Positions 15,637 to 21,825 of a stretch of DNA of 21,825 nucleotides are shown here, in pieces. The translations under genes and the position numbers were made by a program. The number at the start of each line of letters is the position of its first letter. The first letter of the stretch is position 1. Source of the DNA: Desulfobacter curvatus DSM 3379. GTDB lineage: Bacteria; Desulfobacterota; Desulfobacteria; Desulfobacterales; Desulfobacteraceae. The notes beneath the pieces were generated by a model that saw only the letters and a program-made list of their open reading frames with translations, did not search any database and was not told where the DNA came from. Where the stretch lies: positions 1 to 21,825 of the forward strand of contig NZ_KB893104.1 of assembly GCF_000373985.1 (NCBI RefSeq). Direction: 5' to 3'.

Positions 15637-16422
15637 ATGTATGTATCTAAGTTAGCCGGAGATGTTCGGGAAACTCCCGCTTTGGTGGTGCATAAAAATA
15701 ATAGGGTGATTCTTCGGATGTTTTGTTTTCCCTATGCCGGAGGAGGTGCCGCAGCTTTTCGAATGTGGCCGGAGTTTTTACCGGATTCCGTGGAAGTGTG
15801 TGGGGTCCAGCCTCCGGGCAGGGAAAATCGCATCGGCGAAGAACCTATTGCCGATGTTCATGAACTGGTGACACGGCTGTTACCATCGTTAAGTCCCTGG
15901 TTTGACAAGCCCTTTGTTTTTTATGGACACAGCACCGGAGGGTTGGTTGCTTTTGAGATGATCCGGGAGCTGCGTCGACAGCAAATGCCTCTTCCACTGC
16001 ATCTGGTTGTCTCAGCGGCAAGGGCACCTCATATTCCAGAACCTTCTCCTTTGCATCATCTGCCAAGAGAAGCCTTTTTACAGGAGTTGCGGCGCTTTTC
16101 CGGTACGCCTAAGGCTGTGTTGGAAAACAGTGATCTCATGGAAATATATATACCCACTCTCAGAGCGGATCTTGCCATTGAGGAGAAGTACACTTTTAAA
16201 GAGGAAGCGCCTATTAACATACCGATAACGGCCATATACGGTAATGAGGATGATGAGGCTCCAAAATCAGTGATGGCACCATGGGAACGATATACCACGG
16301 ATACCTTTGAACTGATTGGCCTGCAAGGGGGGCATTTTTTCATCAATACCGATAGGGAGGCTTTTTTATCCTGCCTTTCCAGTATAACAACTTTTTTAAG
16401 TAAGTTGTGCAGTTGGACTTAG
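15637..16422 (+). CDS. Type II thioesterase (GrsT/TEII-like)
   Basis: The 261-residue alpha/beta hydrolase has LRMFCFPYAGGGAAAFRMW (26-44) and VQPPGRENR (57-65), both typical of stand-alone NRPS/PKS thioesterases. The nucleophile is Ser99 in FYGHSTGG. The acid is Asp205 or Asp206 in YGNEDDEA, and the base is His233 in LQGGHFF. These enzymes free stalled or wrong acyl groups from carrier proteins. No NRPS, PKS or carrier protein is in the window, so its partner lies elsewhere or is lost. AGGAG (15627-15631) supports the ATG. It sits between the MATE exporter and cysteine synthase genes with short gaps, in the same direction. Confidence 0.88.
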   Translation: MYVSKLAGDVRETPALVVHKNNRVILRMFCFPYAGGGAAAFRMWPEFLPDSVEVCGVQPPGRENRIGEEPIADVHELVTRLLPSLSPWFDKPFVFYGHSTGGLVAFEMIRELRRQQMPLPLHLVVSAARAPHIPEPSPLHHLPREAFLQELRRFSGTPKAVLENSDLMEIYIPTLRADLAIEEKYTFKEEAPINIPITAIYGNEDDEAPKSVMAPWERYTTDTFELIGLQGGHFFINTDREAFLSCLSSITTFLSKLCSWT

Positions 16423-16462
16423 GACCTAAATGCATCATTTTTAAAATGGAGGTAATTTTAAA

Positions 16463-17404
16463 ATGAGTTCAAATAAAGTTTTGGACCAGATAGGCACTAC
16501 CCCCATGTTTCGGATTGGGCTTGGGGGCAATGATGATATGAATATCTACGCAAAAGCAGAATATCTGAATCCGGGAGGTTCAATCAAAGATCGAGTGGCC
16601 CTTTTTATTATCGAACAGGCTGAAAAAAAAGGTAAATTAAAAAAAGGCATGTCCATTGTAGAAGCAACCAGCGGAAATACAGGAATTGCCGTTGCCATGG
16701 TTGGTTTGGTTAAAGGGTATGATGTCAGGATCATCATGCCAGAAAATATGAGTGATGAGAGAAAAAAGATGATCCGGGCTTTGAATGCCGAATTAATTTT
16801 GACTGCCCCTGAAAAAAATGTGGGGGGGGCTGTTGAAAAACTTAAAGATATTATGCTTGAAGATGACAACATATTTGTACCTGACCAGTTTGAAAATCAT
16901 GACAACAGTATGTCCCATTATCTCTCCACAGGACCGGAAATATGGAAAAATATGAATGGCCATGTGGATATTTTTGTGTCTGGACTTGGCAGCGGCGGTA
17001 CACTTATGGGAACAGGGAAATACCTGAAGGAAAAGAATCCTGAGATCATGATTGTTGCGGTTGAGCCGAAAAATGCCTCTGCGCTTCTGGGCCATGAACC
17101 GGGGCTTCACAAGATAGAAGGCATCGGTGATGGATTTGTTCCTTCCATTGTGGATACCAGTCTTATCGACAAGGTCATTGAAGTTGACGATGACAGTGCG
17201 GTTGAGATGACCCGCAGGCTTGCACGTGAGCAAGGCTTCCTTGTAGGAATTTCTTCCGGCGCTAATGTATGTGCAGCTCTTGAAATGCGGAATCTGTTTG
17301 GAAAGGGTAAACATATCGCCACCATTTTCCCGGATGGCGCGGAAAGGTATTTCAGCACAGCACTTTTTACCGGCCGTCACCGGGAATTTGCAGTTGCTAT
17401 ATAG
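16463..17404 (+). CDS. cysK: Cysteine synthase family (O-acetylserine sulfhydrylase) enzyme
   Basis: The 313-residue PLP enzyme has Lys42 in NPGGSIKDR as the cofactor lysine, the substrate loop EATSGNTGIA (67-76), the phosphate-binding GSGGTLMG (176-183) and SSGAN (264-268). IEGIGDGFVP is the CysK-type segment. It should make cysteine from O-acetylserine and sulfide. Related enzymes use O-phosphoserine or make diaminopropionate precursors, and the thioesterase neighbour keeps that option open. GGAGG (16448-16452) precedes the start. The family usually ends soon after ERYFSTALF; here ten more residues lead to TAG 17402-17404, and the same frame stays open beyond it (see 17405-17620). Confidence 0.85.
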   Translation: MSSNKVLDQIGTTPMFRIGLGGNDDMNIYAKAEYLNPGGSIKDRVALFIIEQAEKKGKLKKGMSIVEATSGNTGIAVAMVGLVKGYDVRIIMPENMSDERKKMIRALNAELILTAPEKNVGGAVEKLKDIMLEDDNIFVPDQFENHDNSMSHYLSTGPEIWKNMNGHVDIFVSGLGSGGTLMGTGKYLKEKNPEIMIVAVEPKNASALLGHEPGLHKIEGIGDGFVPSIVDTSLIDKVIEVDDDSAVEMTRRLAREQGFLVGISSGANVCAALEMRNLFGKGKHIATIFPDGAERYFSTALFTGRHREFAVAI

Positions 17405-17620
17405 GGGGTATATAAAGGCTATCTGTTTTATATCACCAGCCGCCTGAAAAACTCAGAGGCTCCTGCAGACTTGTTCATCGATGATGCTATTAAATTGACT
17501 GCTGCCTACACCAGGGGAAACAGAAGGGGAGGAATGAATACAGCCACTGCCGCCCTGGAAGAAGAATATTATCATAATGAAAAGAAGGTCACAGCCGAGA
17601 TACTATACAACTTAAGTTGA
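17405..17620 (+). other. Open, coding-like stretch in frame with cysK beyond its TAG stop
   Basis: After the TAG at 17402-17404 the same frame remains open for 71 codons to TGA at 17618-17620. It includes GYLFYITSRLKNSEAPADLF, then DDAIKLTAAYTRGNRRGG, and ends NEKKVTAEILYNLS. The composition looks like real protein, but I do not recognise it. There is no ATG before the internal one near 17535 and no good ribosome site at the beginning. It could be the rest of a broken gene, a natural extension reached by amber readthrough, or a small protein from the internal ATG (GGGGAGGA lies before it). The broken-gene reading seems most likely. Confidence 0.4.
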
Positions 17621-17711
17621 GTCAACGAATCTGAGTGAAACGAAAGCGCTTGTGAGGGGACTGCGGCGCTATGGATAACTCAAGTGCGGAAGACTGCTGT
17701 CTAATGATATA
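17621..17711 (+). ncRNA. Possible structured RNA between cysK tail and terminator
   Basis: This 91-base stretch is not coding in any convincing frame. It contains short complementary pieces (GTTGAGT just upstream and ACTCAA at about 17678; GCGCTT and GGCGCT) and purine-rich runs such as GAGTGAAACGAAAG and GTGCGGAAGACTG. It leads straight into a strong terminator. The texture recalls a structured RNA, possibly a group II intron scrap, but I cannot place it in a family. Confidence 0.25.
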
Positions 17712-17742
17712 AGCCGGAAGGAAACCCCTTCCGGCTTTTTTT
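17712..17742 (+). terminator. Intrinsic (rho-independent) terminator
   Basis: AGCCGGAAGG (17712-17721) pairs perfectly with CCTTCCGGCT (17727-17736) around a 5-base loop, and seven T follow (17736-17742). This 10-bp GC-rich stem with a T-tract should end transcripts of the MATE, thioesterase and cysK genes. Confidence 0.92.
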
Positions 17743-17792
17743 ATTGCAAAAAATATCTCTGTAATCAATTTGGGAATTTTAAAAGGTTGAAC

Positions 17793-17819
17793 TTCGGGAA
17801 TCTACAAAGGTTTCCCGAA
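17793..17819. promoter_or_regulatory. Inverted repeat TTCGGGAA-N11-TTCCCGAA
   Basis: TTCGGGAA (17793-17800) and TTCCCGAA (17812-17819) are exact inverted copies, 19 bp apart from start to start, in an otherwise AT-rich gene-free region about 130 bp upstream of the DUF4198 remnant. The layout could be an operator for a dimeric regulator. No regulator gene is visible nearby and no T-tract follows, so it does not look like a terminator. Confidence 0.35.
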
Positions 17820-17950
17820 CGTCACTGATAGGATACTGTTTTCCTTAAAGTTTTAAGTTAACGATAGACAACTTCTATCAATTTTGATATTTAGTGCAAC
17901 TAATATTATTTAATTGGTTAAAGTTATTTCACATAATAAGAAAGGTGATC

Positions 17951-18064
17951 ATTATACTAAAAATAATTTTATTATTAACATTGTCTTTGCCGGCTTCTTT
18001 GACCCACACCCATAGTATCTGGATCAACGCTTTTGAATCTCATGTCCATCACTTTGACCTTTAA
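17951..18064 (+). pseudogene. N-terminal remnant of a DUF4198-type exported protein
   Basis: The frame reads ILKIILLLTLSLPASLTHTH followed by SIWINAFESHVHH, then a TAA at 18062-18064. A signal peptide followed by HS.WIN.FESH.HH is how DUF4198 proteins (periplasmic, linked by annotation to metal uptake) begin. AAGAAAGG (17938-17945) is in the right place for a ribosome site, but the start codon is not ATG (ATT or ATA). The rest of the gene is gone and the efflux operon begins within 20 bp. It looks like a deletion junction. Confidence 0.6.
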
Positions 18065-18165
18065 GACACAATAAAGACTATGATGCGCCATACTTTGATC
18101 ACTGTTGTATTGATGTTGTTTTTTTTATTTCCGGCTGCAATCTGACATCCCCTGACCCTGCGGCT

Positions 18166-19464
18166 GTGATGCCTGTTGAAATTCCTGATGCCTATGTTCA
18201 TAAGGCGGGTATTCACGACACGTTCTGGACCGGTAATGAAACCACGGCCGGCGGATGGTGGCAAAAGTTCGGGGTTGATGAACTGAGCAAACTGATTCAG
18301 ACAGGCCTTGACGAAAATTTTGATATCAAATTGCTTAAAGCTAAGGCTGACCAGGCTCTGGCGGATGTAAAAGATAAAAAATCAGGCCGTTGGCCCTCTC
18401 TTGATTACGCCCTTGGGGGCAAGCGAACCCATTCCCAATCTAAAACCGATGGACAGTCTGCGACTTCAGACCATGATCACACCTATTCCGCCGCCTTGGA
18501 TGCTGAATATACCCTGGATCTGTGGGGAAAAACCCGAGCCGGTGTCAACGCTGCAGAACTTGAATATCTGGCTGCCCGCCAGGACCTGGAGGATGGGGCC
18601 ATGACCCTGTCCACGGATATTGCCGATACCTGGGTGGATATTGTGTCCGTGCGAACCCGAATGCAAGTGCTTACCCGGCAGATCGAAGCCAACCGGATGA
18701 CGCTGAAGCTGCAGGAATTGCGCTTTATCAACGGCAAAGCCACTGCCCTGGAGGTGTCCCAGCAACGGGAAGCCCTGGCCCAGGTCCTTTCCGCCATGCC
18801 ATTGCTTGAAAAAGCGGAAAAACAATTGATCAATGCCATGGGCCTGTATCTGGGCCGGACACCAGGGACACCTGTGGCGGTTTTTGCCCCGGAATTTCCC
18901 CAAACCTTTCTGGCGCCCCAGCCCGGTATCCCGGCAGACCTGCTTGGGAACCGGGCTGATATCAGGGCCGCCAGGAATTGCCTTAATGCGGCGGCACTGG
19001 ATGTGGAAGCTGCCAAAGCAGATCTGTTTCCCGAACTGACCCTGTCCGCCTCGGCTGTATTTTCCAGCGGAACCCTGGACCTGCTGTTCCGGAACTGGGT
19101 AGCCACCCTGGGTGCTGCCCTGGCAGGGCCCCTGCTGGACGGCGGGGCGCGCAAAGCCGAAATTGAGTGCACCCGGGCCGTGGTTCGGGAAAAGGTCAAT
19201 ACCTATGCCAAAACCGTTGCCGCTGCCATCTGCGAGGTGGAGGACGCCCTGGTGGCCATTGACTGTCAAAACGCCTATATCCAATTGCTCGAACAGCAGT
19301 TGGCAGCCGTTCAAGCAACCCTCCAGGACGCCCGGGTTCAGTACCTGAACGGCCAGAGCAGCTACCTTGACTATCTTACGGCCTTGGGCCTCCCTGGAAA
19401 GTTTGGAGCGCCAGCTGATCAGCGAACAGGCACCCTATGTCAAAGAACGGATTGCACTTTATAA
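18166..19464 (+). CDS. RND efflux outer-membrane factor (NodT/OprM type), frameshifted at both ends
   Basis: The open frame holds a TolC-like outer-membrane factor: WWQKFGVDELSKLIQTGLDE near the start, AALDAEYTLDLWGKTRAGV, ADLLGNRADIRAARNCLNAA and FPELTLSASAVFSSGTLD. It should form the outer-membrane channel for the adaptor and pump downstream. The open frame lacks a proper start. Upstream in the same frame is a lipobox (FISGCN, Cys at 18136-18138), but the matching signal-peptide start, ATG 18083 (MRHTLITVVLMLFF), is one base out of frame across a run of eight T (18119-18126). Near the end, the expected ASLESLERQLISEQAPYVKE lies in another frame after GGG at 19386-19388, and that frame runs to TAA 19532-19534, just before the next ATG. 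The ancestral gene was thus 18083-19534. Either two single-base indels broke it or they are sequencing errors. Confidence 0.8.
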   Translation: MMPVEIPDAYVHKAGIHDTFWTGNETTAGGWWQKFGVDELSKLIQTGLDENFDIKLLKAKADQALADVKDKKSGRWPSLDYALGGKRTHSQSKTDGQSATSDHDHTYSAALDAEYTLDLWGKTRAGVNAAELEYLAARQDLEDGAMTLSTDIADTWVDIVSVRTRMQVLTRQIEANRMTLKLQELRFINGKATALEVSQQREALAQVLSAMPLLEKAEKQLINAMGLYLGRTPGTPVAVFAPEFPQTFLAPQPGIPADLLGNRADIRAARNCLNAAALDVEAAKADLFPELTLSASAVFSSGTLDLLFRNWVATLGAALAGPLLDGGARKAEIECTRAVVREKVNTYAKTVAAAICEVEDALVAIDCQNAYIQLLEQQLAAVQATLQDARVQYLNGQSSYLDYLTALGLPGKFGAPADQRTGTLCQRTDCTL

Positions 19465-19537
19465 AGTAACAGGTTGGAGGGGTTCTTTTTTTCAAGAGCC
19501 CCCCACCGATGATAATCATGCCGGAGCCCAATAAGTT

Positions 19538-20719
19538 ATGAACCAGCCCCCCTCAAAGAGATCCTTTGGCGTTATCCTTGTAAAAATTATTCTGCCTGTG
19601 TGCCTGACGGCATTGGGTGTTGCCGGATTTTGGTACTACAAATCCAACACAGTGAAATTCAAACGCAAACCTGCGGTAAAAACCGTCCCGGTGGTGGATA
19701 CCATAAAAGTGAATCCCGGGCGGGTCACAGCGCAAATCAGGGCCATGGGAATCGTTCAGCCGGACCGGGAAGTGGTGATTAAATCCCAGGTGGCTGGCAC
19801 GATCATCCAGGTGGCGCCTGAATTTGTTCAGGGAGGCTTAATTCCCAAGGGACAAACCATGGTTCGAATTGACCCGGCGGACTATACCCTGGCCGTGAAC
19901 AAGGCCCAAAACGCATTGGCCCAGGCCCAGGCTGATTTTGACATCGAAAAAGGCCAGCAGCAGATTGCCAAAGAAGAGCTCAAGCTCATGGCCGCGATGT
20001 CGCCTGACGGGGTGAAGGAGACCAGCCTGGCGTTGAGAAAACCCCAGCTTGAACAGGCCAGGGTCGCCGTGGAAAGCGCCAAAAGTGATCTTGAAGCCGC
20101 ACGCCTGGACCTGGAACGGACCCGGATCATTGCCCCCTTCCATGCCCTGGTGCTGTCCAAGGAGGTGGATGAAGGGGCCATGACCGCCGCCCAGGGCGCC
20201 CTTGCCACCCTGGTGGACGTGACCTGCTACCAGGTGGAAGTCCAGGTGCCCATGGACCGCCTGGACCGGATCCGGTTCCGTGAAACCCAAGGCAGTCCTG
20301 TGCGTATCCGTTCCCTTTACGCGGGCCGGGAATGGGAGGGACGTGTGGTGCGGACCACAGGCTCCGTAACCGAGCAAAGCCGCATGGCCGGCGTCATAAT
20401 CCGAGTGGATGATCCCCTGGGGCTCGGGTCTGCCAAAGGCCGTGCCGCCATGCTGCTGGATGATCACGTGGAAGCGCTCATTGAAGGCCAGTCCTTTGAC
20501 GATGCGTTTTCTGTACCCCGGACCCTGGTCCGGGAGGATTCCAGTTTATGGATATATGATGACGGGCACCTGGAGATCCGCAAAGTGGAGCCCGTGTGGA
20601 TTGAAAATAACCGGGTGTTCATCCAGTCCGGGCTCTCCCCGGGTGACCTTGTGATCTCTTCTGATCTTCCCACACCTGTGCCGGGCATGGCCTTGACCTT
20701 GGGCTTGGGGGAGGGTTGA
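19538..20719 (+). CDS. RND efflux periplasmic adaptor (membrane fusion protein)
   Basis: The 393-residue protein has an N-terminal anchor helix (about 12-33). The first half of a lipoyl-like domain follows (GIVQPDREVVIKSQVAGTII, 71-90, and GLIPKGQTMVRIDPADY, 100-116). A helical hairpin runs from about 116 to 194 (AQNALAQAQADFDIEKGQQQ). The second lipoyl half has ARLDLERTRIIAPFHALVLS (188-207). A beta-barrel and membrane-proximal domain follow. Such adaptors join the inner pump to the outer channel. The ATG is 3 bp after the restored stop of the outer-membrane factor, and the pump gene begins 2 bp after its own stop, so the three form one operon. The substrate is not evident. Confidence 0.9.
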   Translation: MNQPPSKRSFGVILVKIILPVCLTALGVAGFWYYKSNTVKFKRKPAVKTVPVVDTIKVNPGRVTAQIRAMGIVQPDREVVIKSQVAGTIIQVAPEFVQGGLIPKGQTMVRIDPADYTLAVNKAQNALAQAQADFDIEKGQQQIAKEELKLMAAMSPDGVKETSLALRKPQLEQARVAVESAKSDLEAARLDLERTRIIAPFHALVLSKEVDEGAMTAAQGALATLVDVTCYQVEVQVPMDRLDRIRFRETQGSPVRIRSLYAGREWEGRVVRTTGSVTEQSRMAGVIIRVDDPLGLGSAKGRAAMLLDDHVEALIEGQSFDDAFSVPRTLVREDSSLWIYDDGHLEIRKVEPVWIENNRVFIQSGLSPGDLVISSDLPTPVPGMALTLGLGEG

Positions 20720-20721
20720 TA

Positions 20722-21825
20722 ATGTCTGAACAAAAAACAAATATGTTCGATCATGGGGGCCACAGCCCAAGGGGCGCCATCGCCTGGATGGCCGGCAACA
20801 CCGTGGCCGCCAATCTGCTCATGGTGGTTTTCCTTGTGGGCGGCCTTTTCATGGGGTTTCACATCAAGCAGGAGGTGTACCCCGATACCACCCTGAAGTC
20901 AGTGAGTATTACAGTGTCCTATCCCGGGGCCAGTCCCGAAGAGGTGGAATCCGGCATTATTCTGGCCGTGGAAGAGGCGGTGCAGGACCTTGACGGTATT
21001 GATGAAATTACATCCAAAGCCTTGGAAGGCAATGCCTCAATCACCATAGACGTCCTGGACGGTGTTGATGTTACCCGGTTGTGGCAGGAGGTCAAAAGTG
21101 AGGTGGACCGGATTGACACCTTTCCGGATGAGGCGGAAGAACCGGTGATCACCATTACCTCCGGGAAGCGGAACGTGCTGCTGCTGGCCCTTCACGGGGA
21201 TGTGCCGGAAACCACCATGCGGAATCTTGCCGACGATGTCAGGGACCGGCTTTTGTCAGACCCGGATATCACCCAGGTAGAATTGCAAGGTGTCAGGGAG
21301 CGGGAGATCCTGGTGGAGATCTCCATCAACACCCTGCGGCGCTACGGCATGACCCTGTCTGATGTAGCGGATGCCATTGCCACGGCTTCGGTGGAGCTGG
21401 GGGGCGGAGCCATCAAGTCCGGTGGCGGAGACATTTTGCTGCGTGTTAAATCCAGAAAAGACTATGCCCGGCAATATGCAAAATTGCCCATTCTCACCCG
21501 GGAGGATGGGTCCCATCTGGTGTTGTCGGACATCGCCACCGTCAGGGAAGGGTTTGAGGATTCGGGCACCTGGGCCTCATTTAACGGCAAACGCTCCGTT
21601 ACCATTACTGTTTACCGGGTGGGAAAACAGACCCCCATCCGGGTGGCTGATGCTGCCAAGGAGATGCTGAAAACTATTAACGCGGATCTGCCCGAGGGAA
21701 TTCATCTAAGTATTATCTGGGATATGTCCAAACTCTTTGCCCAAAGGGTGGACCTTTTACTGCGCAACGCCTATTTGGGACTTGCCCTTGTGTTTTTATG
21801 CCTGGCCCTGTTCCTTGAAATCCGC
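20722..21825 (+). CDS. RND efflux inner-membrane pump, N-terminal part, cut by window edge
   Basis: The frame is open from ATG 20722 to the window end (368 codons, no stop). AGGG (20712-20715) precedes the ATG. The protein starts MSEQKTNMFDHGG, with TM1 at about 29-47 (ANLLMVVFLVGGLFMGFHI) followed by KQEVYPDTTLKSVSITVSYP, VEEAVQDLDGIDEITSKALE and the porter subdomains. GTWASFNGKRSVTITVYRVG and the second helix (LGLALVFLCLALFLEIR) come at the edge. This is the first third of an AcrB-type proton-driven pump. The mixed sequence is closer to the broad Desulfobacter-type RND group than to AcrB itself, by eye. The remaining two thirds lie outside the window. Confidence 0.92.
   Translation, partial: MSEQKTNMFDHGGHSPRGAIAWMAGNTVAANLLMVVFLVGGLFMGFHIKQEVYPDTTLKSVSITVSYPGASPEEVESGIILAVEEAVQDLDGIDEITSKALEGNASITIDVLDGVDVTRLWQEVKSEVDRIDTFPDEAEEPVITITSGKRNVLLLALHGDVPETTMRNLADDVRDRLLSDPDITQVELQGVREREILVEISINTLRRYGMTLSDVADAIATASVELGGGAIKSGGGDILLRVKSRKDYARQYAKLPILTREDGSHLVLSDIATVREGFEDSGTWASFNGKRSVTITVYRVGKQTPIRVADAAKEMLKTINADLPEGIHLSIIWDMSKLFAQRVDLLLRNAYLGLALVFLCLALFLEIR

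Noticed and set aside
18466..19314. 282-codon minus-strand frame opposite the outer-membrane factor
   Set aside because: No family resemblance and no ribosome site. The plus strand has clear OMF motifs.
19838..20467. 209-codon minus-strand frame opposite the adaptor gene
   Set aside because: Composition is that of an antisense shadow (His- and Gly-rich). The adaptor motifs on the plus strand are decisive.
1..21825. CRISPR arrays, tRNA or rRNA genes
   Set aside because: I saw no regularly spaced repeats of CRISPR type, and no tRNA cloverleaf or rRNA signature on either strand.

Overview
The window looks like accessory DNA of a Gram-negative bacterium. It has an RND efflux set with an outer-membrane factor, undecaprenyl-type glycan genes, and several insertion sequences. 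The IS load, the sulfonation genes and the protein style suggest a deltaproteobacterial sulfate reducer of the Desulfobacteraceae type. That assignment is inference from general resemblance only. Base composition is a mosaic: very AT-rich at 9856-13355, clearly GC-richer in the MATE gene (14230-15606) and the efflux genes (18166 onward), intermediate elsewhere.

Layout. 1-1190 is an IS graveyard: the start of an IS1380-type transposase leaving the left edge, tandem terminal-type repeats, a 131-bp non-autonomous element with terminal inverted repeats and an 8-bp target duplication, an IS21-type end, and a transposase fragment. 1193-2995 encodes a large polytopic membrane protein of GT-C-like design. 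3165-4084 is a decayed transposase gene on the minus strand. 4105-7144 is a tight three-gene plus-strand operon: an arylsulfotransferase-family protein, a 79-residue exported membrane protein with a YIGPGAG motif, and a membrane-anchored PAPS-type sulfotransferase. 7225-9685 is a complete ISKra4-like insertion sequence with matching inverted repeats and a 9-bp target duplication; it carries a transposase and a DUF4338 (DruA-like) gene.

9856-13355 is an AT-rich four-gene operon: GtrB-type glycosyltransferase, GtrA-type flippase, radical SAM enzyme and NAD-dependent epimerase/reductase. It probably makes or alters a lipid-linked sugar. 13399-13860 holds the tail of a broken winged-helix gene, cut by a REPIN-like element bounded by two 20-bp palindromes. 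14230-17404 carries a MATE exporter, a stand-alone type II thioesterase and a cysteine synthase, all in one direction. An unexplained in-frame tail, an RNA-like stretch and a strong intrinsic terminator follow. 17951-18064 is a remnant of a DUF4198 gene. 18166 to the right edge is a tripartite RND efflux operon: outer-membrane factor with two apparent single-base frameshifts, periplasmic adaptor, and an inner-membrane pump cut by the window edge.

The best candidates for an undescribed system are the sulfonation operon with its small YIGPGAG partner and the intact IS that carries a DruA-like passenger gene.
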